A stretch of DNA of 64,000 nucleotides from CAZYQW01 sp964649825 (GTDB lineage: Bacteria; Planctomycetota; B15-G4; JADJEK01), in NCBI GenBank assembly GCA_964649825.1, contig CAZYQW010000054.1:57723-121722 (forward strand). The letters run 5' to 3'. Each line of letters starts with the position of its first letter. Position 1 is the stretch's first letter. Positions 25,336-34,055 of this stretch are shown in pieces. A model generated the notes under the pieces. It was not told the origin of the DNA and searched no databases. It worked only from the letters and a program-made list of their open reading frames with translations. Position numbers and translations under genes: made by a program.

Positions 25336-25723
25336 CGGCCGGTCATCGCGACGGAACTCGCGAAACGGTCGTCCGGCGTCTCGCCGAGGCGCTCGAAGAT
25401 CAGCGAGCCGTCCTGGCCCGAGTCGGTGGGGCGATCTCGATCCATGACCGCTCTTCTCGCCCCTCTGCCTCGCAGCCGCGGGAAGGACGCGAGAGAGGAC
25501 GCGCGACGACGTGTTTCCGGGCCTGCAACGAAGAGATCGGTCGCGAGGGCCCGCCGCAGCCGGAATGACTTTCACCACGGGCGGCTAGGCGGCTGTTTTC
25601 CTGACGCGCTCGATCCGCCACGTGACACGAAAGAACGGACACCCCCCTCCCGCGCCTTCCATCGCTCGGGCACCCGGGCACGCGGGCGCGATCGCTCCTC
25701 CGACTCGAAAGGACTTTCGACCG
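25336..25723. other. Gene-free stretch upstream of RHS gene
   Basis: No frame here looks protein-like. The open frame that joins the RHS gene from 25622 encodes a Pro/Arg-rich segment without a signal peptide and is better treated as leader. No clear promoter or hairpin was found. Confidence 0.45.
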
Positions 25724-28700
25724 ATGCATAGAGTCAACTCCCCCAATCCTCGTTCGGGCATGGGTCGCCGAAGCGCCGACCCATGGCTGACCCGTACCCT
25801 CTGCGCGGCGCTGGTCTGCGCGACCGGAACGGCCGCCGCGCGCTCGCCCCACCCGGTCGTCGTCCCGAACGGCAGCACGATCAACGGAGTCGCGGAAGGC
25901 GTGACGCCGCTCCGCAGCGAGCAGCGTCTCGCGCTCGATGGACACGTCTCGGTCGGGATCCACAACGGTGAAGTGCTCCTCCAGGCGGTCGACCTCGAGA
26001 TTCCTGGAAAGGGGATGGATCTCGAGTTTCGGCGGGTCTACCGCAGTCAGGTCACCTATCCCGGACCGCTCGGACTCAACTGGAGCCACGGCTTCGACCA
26101 GCACGTCTACGTCGTTGGGACCACGTTGGTGCACAGCGACGGCTCTCGTCTGGCCGTCGACACGTACGTCCCGGCTTCGGGTGGACTCTATCGGTGCACG
26201 ACTCCAGCCCAGTACCGCAAGGCGCAGCTCATCGGCGCCCAGTGGGTGATCCGTGACCGACATGGAAAGGAGTGGCGGTTCCGCGCCATCGACGGCAGCG
26301 CCGCCGAGGGTCGTCTGCACGCGGTGACCGACCGATTCGGCAACCAGGTCTCGATGGCGTACGACTCCGCTGGCCGGCTCCAGACGATCACCGATACCGT
26401 GGGCCGGAACCTGCAGATCGGCTACGGCAGCGGGGGATTCATCAGCACCCTCACCGACTTCGCCGGCCGAACGTGGACGTACGCGTACGCGAACGGCGAC
26501 CTTCACTCGGTGACGACGCCACCGATCCTGGGGACGCCCCAGAACCCCGAGACGGGAACCTCGAACGACTTTCCGCAGGGACGCACGACCACCTATGCGT
26601 ACACCGCGCAGCCCACGTCGTCGATCGAACACAACCTGTATTCCGTCGTCCGTCCGAACGAGCATCAGGCCGGCACTCCATCCATCGTCATCGACTACGA
26701 CGGAGATCACGTGGAGTCGGCGGCGGCGGGCGGGACGAACGCGAGCGGCGTCCCCGCAGGAGGCGTGTTCGAGTTCGCCTATTCGGCGTCGAGCCAATCG
26801 GGGGAGGCAGCGGAGACGCTCGTGACCAATCCCCGTGGCTTCTCCACTGCATACGGCTTCGACGTGGCCGGGCACGTGCTTCGCATCGAAGAGTTCACGG
26901 CCGGGCTGCGTCCATCCGACCCCTCGTCGTTCGTGACGACGGTCCTCGTCAATCAGCACGGCGAAGTGATCGAGCGTCACTCGGCCGGGGGGCGCGTGGC
27001 CCAGCGCGCCTTCGACGACGCGAACCCCGACCAGTTCCGGCGCGGCAACCTGCTGACGGAGACGAGACTGCCGGCTCCGAACGCTCCAGGCGGCGCCGGG
27101 CCGGTGTCCGTGACCTACAACTGGGATCCTCTGTACAACGAGCCGGTCGGAGACCTGAACGGCACCACGGGAACTCTCGACTATCAGGAAGCGGCCGCCG
27201 CCCAGAACGGGGTCTTGGCGCTCGCCGCGACTTGGGGCATCGACGTGAGCGGAATCACGTTCGGGCTCGGCGACGTCAACGGGGACGGCTCCGTGCTCCA
27301 GATCGGCGGTCGGCAGATCCGCACGGTCACTCCCACGATCACGCGTGGAGTCGCGACGCCCGTGACGATCACGCAGACCTTCACGTTCGACGGCGCCGGG
27401 CGCCCGGTGACGAGCGCGTCCGGCGAGGGCGTGCTCGAGGTCCACGAGTACGAGTCGGATGCGAACGGAGGCGGGCTGAAGAAGATCATCCGCGACGCCG
27501 ACCCGACGCAGCATCCATCCAACAGCGGAACCGGCAACTGGGCGAAGCCGAGTTCGATCGCGCACGTCGAGGCGACGACCGAGCTGTTGCGCGACTCGGT
27601 CGGCAACGTGGTTCAACGCACCAATCCTCGAGGCGTCGCGACGTACTTCATCCACAACGCTCTCGGCGAGACCGTGCTGACCGTGCGCGGCTTCGCGACG
27701 GCCGCGTGGCTGGACGGCGACCTCGCCGCCTTGAACGCGGCCGGCTACTGGAACCTCGTCCAGCCTGCGCTGCTCACCTATCACACCTACGACGCCAACG
27801 GCAACGAGGTGCGGACGGACGTGGAGGTCCGCAACGCGGGCCTCGCGGGAAACGGATGGCACACCACGGAACGAACGTTCGACATCCGTGACCAGCAGAT
27901 CGAGCAACGCGAGGAGATCGATGCCGGCACGGTCGCGGTCACCCGCTGGGCCCGTTCGCCGAAGGGACAGATCGTCCAAACCATCTTCCCGGAGGGGAAC
28001 TTCGACGTCGCCGAGCTCGACGAACGCGACCTCGTTCTCTCGGTCACCCGCGGCGCCTCCGACCCGAGCTCCTCGGCGACGGTGAGGTTCGACTACGACG
28101 CCGACCGGAACGTGGTGCGCGAGGACGGTCCGGACGACTTGGACGACGACGGCGAGCCGGACGCGAAGCTCTCGATCTACGACGGACACGGCAACGTGCT
28201 GGACACGATCTCTCCGGTGGGCACGCTCCACCACCGGATCTACGGCGCCAACGGCTACCTCTTGGCGGTGCAGGCGTGGGGAACGCCGGGCGGCCCCAGC
28301 CCGAACGGGAACGACACCTCGCAAAACGTGCTCCTGGCCGAGTCCGCGTTCTCCTACGACGAGATCGGACGCATGTACCAGCAGAGCCGGCACAACTTCG
28401 ACCTCGGCACCGCGTCCAACCTTCCCTTCGCGATCACCGACGAGTGGCTCGCGACCCGTTACGCCTACGACCGCGACAAGAACATCGTCGCCATCGTCGA
28501 GCCGAGCGGCAACGTCTCGACGCGCACGTTCGACGGTCTGGGCCGCATCGTCAGCCGCTCGGACAGCCTTGGCAATCAGGAGACGTCGGTCTACGACGCG
28601 GGCGACAACCGGACCTTCGTCAGGAGCACCGAGGTCAATCCCCTCAACGGTTCGCTCGCTGAGAACCTCGACGAGTACTCGACCTACGATTGCCTTGGCC

Positions 28701-31558
28701 GGTTGGTCCGCACGGTCGACGCGGCGGGCCGAGCCACCTACTTCGCCCATGACAGTCTCGACAACCGCGTGGGCGAGGCCGACGCGAACGGTCCGATCGT
28801 GGGGCCCGATCCGCTCGGGATCTTCCCCGGGTCCGTCAACGCGGCCGGGAACACGCGCCGGTGGATCCACGACGGCCTGGGCAACGTCGTCCGCGCGGTC
28901 ACCGACCTGCGGCAGAACGGCGTCGGATCCGGTTCCGTGGACCTCCTCGCGGCCTCGTTCGACCCCGCCGTCGATCCACCTCCCTCCGAGCTCGACCTGC
29001 TGGCGAACCCCGACGGCATGCTTTCGTCCGACATCGTCCACGACAGGAACGGGAACGCCCTCGAGGTCATCTCCGACACCGGCAAGCACCTGACCCACGA
29101 GTACAACGACCAGGATTTCATGACCTCGAAACGCTTCGAGGACGGGACGTCGTTCGCGACGACCTATTGGAAGGACGGCAGCGTTCGCGCTCATGCTCTG
29201 TACGACGGCGACGGCGGCCTCGTCCGCATGATCTCGAGCACGTACGACGGCGCCAGCCGCCTGGTCCGTCGGGACGTCACGCTTCCGGGCGGCAGCCGCT
29301 TCGAGGGGACGCGCGTCAAGACGTACCAGTACGACGGGCGCGGATACGTGACCCGCATGACCGACGACAACGGCAGCGGCATCGACCCGAACTACCGTAG
29401 TTCGACCGTGACTCGGTCCTATGACGCGGCCGGCCGCATGATCATGGATGACCAGAACGGCGACAAGGTCTACCGCGACCTGACCGCGGCCGGCCACGCG
29501 CGGGAAGTCCATTACCCCAGCGGTCGCCGGTTGACCTATTCATACGACTCGCTGGGTCGCCTCGCCCAAGTCGACGAGAACACCGGAGCCGCGGTCGCGC
29601 ACTACGACTACTACGGGCCCGGGCGGATCGCGCGGATCGAGCTGGGCAACGGTACCGCGATCGGCTTCGAGACCCCGTTCCCGAGCTCCAACGACGTGAC
29701 CGGCTACGACGCGTCGGGATTCCCGCGTCAAGTCGAGCATCGCGGACCGGTGGGTCAGACGCTGAGCTGGTTCAGCCACGTGTTCGATCGCGTGGGACAG
29801 CGCGCGAACGAGCTGAGACAGTTGGCGAGCGGGATCACCACGCGTGATGACGTCGTCTACGACGGCGCGGGCCGCCTCCGAACGCTCGACCGAGACAACT
29901 TCAACGGCGTCGTTCGTCGTTCGAGCAACTACACGTTCGACGGCGACTCGGTGATGAACTCCATACAGCTCACCGCCGCCGGCCAGGCTCCCTCGCAGTA
30001 CGCGATGGGAATCACCGCCACGACCGGCTACTCGAGCATCGCCGGAGCGGCGATCCAGCAGGACCTTGCCGGCAACCGCATCCTCGACCACTGGTTCCTG
30101 TACTTCTTCGACGCCGAGGATCGCCTCGTCCGAATCGCGTTGCGCTACCCCGGCGACGCCGAGGGTCCCACCGTCATGCGTTACTCCTATGACGCACTCG
30201 GCCGCCGCATCGAGAAGTCGGTGGCCGAGGACTTCGGTCCGCCGTGGGCGACGCGGACGAGGTTCGTCCACGACCGCGACCACGTGATCGAGGAGCGCGA
30301 CGCCGCGGGAGCTCTCCTGGCCGATTACGTGATCGGCGGAGAGATCGACGAGCGGTTGCAGATGCGGCGAGCCACCGGCTCGGGCGGATTCGCGACCTAC
30401 TTCTACCTCTTCAACACGTTGGGGTCCGTCGTCGCCTTGACCAACGCGGCGGGCGACGTCGTCGAACGTTACGGCTATGACCCGTTCGGCGCGCCGATCT
30501 TCCTCGACGGCGCGGGGCTCCCGGTGTTCGACGTCCAGGGCAAGCTCGTCCTTCAGAGCCAGTACGGCAACCCGTACCTGTTCACCGCGCGTGAGTACGA
30601 CTACGAGACGGCCCTCGTGAAGAGCCTGCTCTCCACCATGTACGGCTACTTCCAGGAGAGCGATGCCCCGACGGGGCAGTACTTCTTCCGCCGTCGCTAC
30701 GTCGATCCAGCGGAACAGCGGTTCATCAGCCGGGATCCGCTCGCCCTCGTCAACAACACGGCGGCGAGTCCAACGTCCGTGGTGGGACGGATCCTCAGCG
30801 ACGGCTACGTGGAAGGTCCGTACGCGTACGCGGGAAACAACGGCGTCAACAAGACGGATCCGTTGGGCCTCTCGGTGCAATGGGTCGCACGCGGCAATCA
30901 GCACCAGAAGTGGTGGGCGCTCCTGAATTGCGCCGGCGAGATGCTGCAGAAGACCCCGAGGACGGGGCTGTCACCCCCGCCGATCCCCGGCGGCGCGGCG
31001 GCCGGCGGCGCCGGCGGTGCCGTGGGCGGCGTGGTCCGGGGAGCGGTTTGGACAACCGTCGTGACGAGCGTGTTCCAGTTCCTTCCGTATCTATTCGGTT
31101 CGGATAGCCAGGATTGCCACGTCTCCAGACTCAGCGGCGCGGCAGTCACGTCGCTTACCAGTGCGCTCGGTGTCTACAGCGACAAAGACTGCGAATCGGC
31201 GACGCGCATGGCATTGAACGGCACGAACGACGCCAGTGAATGCCTCGGAGAGCCGATCCGGCCCGCGCCCGGAACGACCGGCAGCGCGGGGGAACCGTCG
31301 GGTCCGCGGCCCGGCGGCGGCGATCCGCCCGAGGGCGGGAGGACCGGCCCGGGGGGCAACGGGGTCGGACCCACGCGACCGGTCGTGACGGAGAGCGTGG
31401 TCCGCCTCACACCCGAGGCCCCTGAGGGCTGGGTCCAGGTGCCCGGTCCCTGCCTGCCGGGCGAGGTGACCATCATCCACTTCCAGCAGCTCGCTCCGGC
31501 CGGCAATGGAACCATCGTCACCGTTCCCGGCGGGGGCGACGGAGAAGAAGACAAGTAG
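25724..31558 (+). CDS. Giant secreted RHS-repeat protein
   Basis: A 1944-residue exported protein. It has a signal peptide (WLTRTLCAALVCATGTAAA), a DUF6531-like opening (VDLEIPGKGMDLEFRRVYRS), then many RHS/YD repeats (YDSAGRLQTI, YDGAGRLRTL, YSYDSLGRLAQ and others) that build the hollow beta shell. Near residue 1700 the RHS core signature RRRYVDPAEQRFISRDPLAL is followed by NKTDPLGL. The 245 residues after it are unique: a Gly/Ala-rich hydrophobic segment, a few Cys and a Pro/Gly-rich end. In RHS proteins this tip is often a toxin; no toxin fold is recognisable here and no immunity-like small gene follows. AAAGGA precedes the ATG by ten bases. An EF-hand-like GDVNGDGSV insert lies about a quarter of the way in. 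Confidence 0.92.
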   Translation: MHRVNSPNPRSGMGRRSADPWLTRTLCAALVCATGTAAARSPHPVVVPNGSTINGVAEGVTPLRSEQRLALDGHVSVGIHNGEVLLQAVDLEIPGKGMDLEFRRVYRSQVTYPGPLGLNWSHGFDQHVYVVGTTLVHSDGSRLAVDTYVPASGGLYRCTTPAQYRKAQLIGAQWVIRDRHGKEWRFRAIDGSAAEGRLHAVTDRFGNQVSMAYDSAGRLQTITDTVGRNLQIGYGSGGFISTLTDFAGRTWTYAYANGDLHSVTTPPILGTPQNPETGTSNDFPQGRTTTYAYTAQPTSSIEHNLYSVVRPNEHQAGTPSIVIDYDGDHVESAAAGGTNASGVPAGGVFEFAYSASSQSGEAAETLVTNPRGFSTAYGFDVAGHVLRIEEFTAGLRPSDPSSFVTTVLVNQHGEVIERHSAGGRVAQRAFDDANPDQFRRGNLLTETRLPAPNAPGGAGPVSVTYNWDPLYNEPVGDLNGTTGTLDYQEAAAAQNGVLALAATWGIDVSGITFGLGDVNGDGSVLQIGGRQIRTVTPTITRGVATPVTITQTFTFDGAGRPVTSASGEGVLEVHEYESDANGGGLKKIIRDADPTQHPSNSGTGNWAKPSSIAHVEATTELLRDSVGNVVQRTNPRGVATYFIHNALGETVLTVRGFATAAWLDGDLAALNAAGYWNLVQPALLTYHTYDANGNEVRTDVEVRNAGLAGNGWHTTERTFDIRDQQIEQREEIDAGTVAVTRWARSPKGQIVQTIFPEGNFDVAELDERDLVLSVTRGASDPSSSATVRFDYDADRNVVREDGPDDLDDDGEPDAKLSIYDGHGNVLDTISPVGTLHHRIYGANGYLLAVQAWGTPGGPSPNGNDTSQNVLLAESAFSYDEIGRMYQQSRHNFDLGTASNLPFAITDEWLATRYAYDRDKNIVAIVEPSGNVSTRTFDGLGRIVSRSDSLGNQETSVYDAGDNRTFVRSTEVNPLNGSLAENLDEYSTYDCLGRLVRTVDAAGRATYFAHDSLDNRVGEADANGPIVGPDPLGIFPGSVNAAGNTRRWIHDGLGNVVRAVTDLRQNGVGSGSVDLLAASFDPAVDPPPSELDLLANPDGMLSSDIVHDRNGNALEVISDTGKHLTHEYNDQDFMTSKRFEDGTSFATTYWKDGSVRAHALYDGDGGLVRMISSTYDGASRLVRRDVTLPGGSRFEGTRVKTYQYDGRGYVTRMTDDNGSGIDPNYRSSTVTRSYDAAGRMIMDDQNGDKVYRDLTAAGHAREVHYPSGRRLTYSYDSLGRLAQVDENTGAAVAHYDYYGPGRIARIELGNGTAIGFETPFPSSNDVTGYDASGFPRQVEHRGPVGQTLSWFSHVFDRVGQRANELRQLASGITTRDDVVYDGAGRLRTLDRDNFNGVVRRSSNYTFDGDSVMNSIQLTAAGQAPSQYAMGITATTGYSSIAGAAIQQDLAGNRILDHWFLYFFDAEDRLVRIALRYPGDAEGPTVMRYSYDALGRRIEKSVAEDFGPPWATRTRFVHDRDHVIEERDAAGALLADYVIGGEIDERLQMRRATGSGGFATYFYLFNTLGSVVALTNAAGDVVERYGYDPFGAPIFLDGAGLPVFDVQGKLVLQSQYGNPYLFTAREYDYETALVKSLLSTMYGYFQESDAPTGQYFFRRRYVDPAEQRFISRDPLALVNNTAASPTSVVGRILSDGYVEGPYAYAGNNGVNKTDPLGLSVQWVARGNQHQKWWALLNCAGEMLQKTPRTGLSPPPIPGGAAAGGAGGAVGGVVRGAVWTTVVTSVFQFLPYLFGSDSQDCHVSRLSGAAVTSLTSALGVYSDKDCESATRMALNGTNDASECLGEPIRPAPGTTGSAGEPSGPRPGGGDPPEGGRTGPGGNGVGPTRPVVTESVVRLTPEAPEGWVQVPGPCLPGEVTIIHFQQLAPAGNGTIVTVPGGGDGEEDK

Positions 31559-31573
31559 AGCGCCAATGGCCTG

Positions 31574-31607
31574 GTCTCCCGGCTCGCCGAATGGCGGGCC
31601 GGGAGAC
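31574..31607 (+). terminator. Hairpin after RHS gene
   Basis: Ten-base perfect arms (GTCTCCCGGC and GCCGGGAGAC) with a further CGCC/GGCG pairing inside form a strong stem 15 bases after the RHS stop. There is no U-run. It ends 18 bases before the next start, so it may separate the two genes or modulate read-through. Confidence 0.5.
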
Positions 31608-31625
31608 ATCCCTCTGGAGGCGACG

Positions 31626-34055
31626 ATGGACCCCCGAGCGACGAACGAGCACGAGAACGCGGCGCGACGCTGGCCGCGGTTCGCGCATGTCTTCTTCGCG
31701 TGTCTCCTGCTTGCGACGCTGCTGCCCGTCCACGCGCTTGCCGGCGGGGAGCTGACGCGTCTCGTGGTCACCGCGATCATCGTCGTTTGGATCGCCGCAG
31801 TCGACGGCGTCGAGCACCTCCGTCGGTGGGTCTCCTGGCGCGGGCCAGTGCTCCTTGGCGTGCTCGTCACGTTGGCCCAGGTGGAGTCAACGGTGATGCA
31901 TCTGCTGACGTCGGCGGGGCTCCTGTTGCTGCTCTTTGCGGCCCGACCGGCGGGGACCGACGAACGTCGCCTCGTTCATTCTCTCCTGCCCGTGCCGGCG
32001 CTCTTGATCCTGGTCTGGACGGCAAGAGAACGGTGGCCGGCGGCGACCGCCTTGCTCGACGAGTTCGGCGTCGGGCTGAGCCGATGGGTCGCCGCCGCGC
32101 TTGGTTCCGCGCCGCTCGAGTTCGGTCCGACCGCGGCCGGACTCTGGGTCACGATCGTCTGCATCTGCTTCCTGGCCGCGCGCCTCGCGTTCGCGGAGTG
32201 GAGGCCGATCCGCCTCGCGGTGGGATCGTCGCTTCTCGCCGCCGGCCAGCTCGCCTACCTCGCCGCATTGTCCTCGAGCAACGTGCGGCTGACTCAGCGG
32301 GCCATCGAGGTCGCGCCCGCGATCGAGCTCGCCTTCATGGCGACGCTGACCGCGGCCTTCGTCGCGTGGACGCCGTGGCGCAGCGTCCGACCGGCGCCGG
32401 CTCGGCTCGGTCTCTCTTTCGCCGCGTGCGGCGCGGCGTGGGTCCTGACCGCGTACGTCTTCGCCGCGTCGTGGGTGACCCCGGTCTCCTCGCCGCGGGT
32501 CTTGATCTACACCGCGAACGAAGGGCCGCTCCTGAACTTCCGCAAGCCCGATTACCAGGACTACGGGCTCTATTGCCAGGGCATGTTCGGCTTCCTCCCG
32601 GAGTACCTGCGGGACGACGGCTTCGGAGTCGAGTTCCTCGAGTCGATCCGGCGCGATCGCCTCTCCGACGCCGACGTCCTGACGGTGATCAACGTCACCA
32701 CGGATTGGAACCAAGCCGATCTCGAGACGATCTGGAATTGGGTCCGCGACGGAGGCCGACTGCTCGTGCTGGGGGATCACACCGACGTCGGAGGAGTCCA
32801 GGTCAGCTCGATTCGTCTGCTCGAACCGTTCGGTATTCGGTTTCGATTCGATTCGGCCGTCCCCTCTCGGACGGCGGGGTGGCGAGGCTCCTACCGGTAC
32901 TTCGATCCCGTGCTGTGCGCGCTCGGGCCGGGACGAACGCCGGCACTCGGAATCGGAGCCTCCCTGGAACTTCGTGGCCGCGCGAGGCCGGTGATGACGG
33001 CTCCCTTCGCGCTGGCCGACGCGGGCGACCGTGATGCAGCCGATCACGCCTTCCTGGGCGACTATCGGTATGCGCCCGGTGAACGCGTGGGCGACGTCAC
33101 CGTCGTGGCGGAAGCGCCGCTCGGACGAGGACGATGCGTGGTGTTCGGCGACACTAGTCCGTTCCAGAACAGTGCGATCTCCGAGTCGTACGAGGCGCTG
33201 ATCCGACCGACGTTCGCCGCGCTCGCCGGCCATCGGTCGACGCCCCTTCTGCCGGAAGCATGCTCCATGGCACTGTGGTTCACGCTCGTCGCGACGAGCG
33301 TGTGGATCCTGCGCCGGCGGCCGCTCGTCCTGCTGCTGCTCGCCGGAGGCGAATGCGCGGCGGGCTACGGATTCACGTCGCTGCAGGCGCACGCGTTGTC
33401 GCGGGCGCCGCTCGAGCAGCGGACGGCGTGGATCGATTTCTCGCACGCTCCACGAGTCCGATTCCGAACTGGGGATCGCCTCGACCTGTCCGGGCTGATC
33501 TTGAACCTCGAGCGAGCAGGGTTCCGCGTTCGGCTCCCGGCGGAGTTCGACGAGGTCGCGCCGAAGAGCGGCGACGCATGGATCCTCATCGCGCCGGCGG
33601 TCGAGTACGACGCCGCGGAGACGGCACGCCTGCTTCGACACGTGGACGACGGCGGGCTGCTCATCGCGGCGGTCGGCCATCCGCACGCCGCGAGCATCGG
33701 CCGCCTGCTCGAGACGGTCGAGATCGAGGTCGGCGACGTTCCGGTCGGCTCCATCCCCCTGTCGCGGTCGCCCAATCGAGCCCGCATCGGCGTCGAGTAC
33801 GTCGCCGCGTGGCCGCTTCGAGCGCCGACAACGCCGGCGGCGCCGACAACGAAGGAGTGGACGGTCTACGGCGCGTTTCGGGACGCTCCGCTCGCGCTGT
33901 GTCGATGGCGCGGGGCGGGCGGCTGTCTCGTCGTCGGCGACAGCTCGTTCTTCGGGTCCGCGAACCTCGAGGCTCCGGGGTCCCGTTCGATGCCCAACAT
34001 CTGGCTTCTGAAGACGATCCTGGACGACTTCCGGGATCGTGGGGTGGCGAAATGA
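31626..34055 (+). CDS. Multi-helix membrane protein with GATase-like domains (first of two)
   Basis: An 809-residue protein. The first 310 residues hold about eight hydrophobic helices. Next comes a soluble domain beginning PRVLIYTANEGPLLNFR, with DVLTVINVTTDW, WNWVRDGGRLLVLGDHTDVG and GRGRCVVFGDTSPFQNS, which resembles the GATase-like or DUF4350-type fold (no catalytic Cys seen). Two more helices follow, then a second similar domain ending GGCLVVGDSSFFGS. GGAGG lies five bases before the ATG. It overlaps the next, related gene by ATGA. Such proteins occur with membrane-complex or gliding-type operons, but no function is established. It is not an immunity protein I recognise for the RHS gene. 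Confidence 0.78.
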   Translation: MDPRATNEHENAARRWPRFAHVFFACLLLATLLPVHALAGGELTRLVVTAIIVVWIAAVDGVEHLRRWVSWRGPVLLGVLVTLAQVESTVMHLLTSAGLLLLLFAARPAGTDERRLVHSLLPVPALLILVWTARERWPAATALLDEFGVGLSRWVAAALGSAPLEFGPTAAGLWVTIVCICFLAARLAFAEWRPIRLAVGSSLLAAGQLAYLAALSSSNVRLTQRAIEVAPAIELAFMATLTAAFVAWTPWRSVRPAPARLGLSFAACGAAWVLTAYVFAASWVTPVSSPRVLIYTANEGPLLNFRKPDYQDYGLYCQGMFGFLPEYLRDDGFGVEFLESIRRDRLSDADVLTVINVTTDWNQADLETIWNWVRDGGRLLVLGDHTDVGGVQVSSIRLLEPFGIRFRFDSAVPSRTAGWRGSYRYFDPVLCALGPGRTPALGIGASLELRGRARPVMTAPFALADAGDRDAADHAFLGDYRYAPGERVGDVTVVAEAPLGRGRCVVFGDTSPFQNSAISESYEALIRPTFAALAGHRSTPLLPEACSMALWFTLVATSVWILRRRPLVLLLLAGGECAAGYGFTSLQAHALSRAPLEQRTAWIDFSHAPRVRFRTGDRLDLSGLILNLERAGFRVRLPAEFDEVAPKSGDAWILIAPAVEYDAAETARLLRHVDDGGLLIAAVGHPHAASIGRLLETVEIEVGDVPVGSIPLSRSPNRARIGVEYVAAWPLRAPTTPAAPTTKEWTVYGAFRDAPLALCRWRGAGGCLVVGDSSFFGSANLEAPGSRSMPNIWLLKTILDDFRDRGVAK

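Noticed and set aside
25400..29512. 1370-codon open frame opposite the RHS gene
   Set aside because: It is a GC-driven shadow: Arg/Val/Asp-rich with no domains, and the RHS repeats on the other strand are unmistakable.
33260..34051. N-terminal extension of the second membrane protein
   Set aside because: Arg-rich, overlaps the first membrane protein in another frame; the ATGA overlap at 34052 is the supported start.
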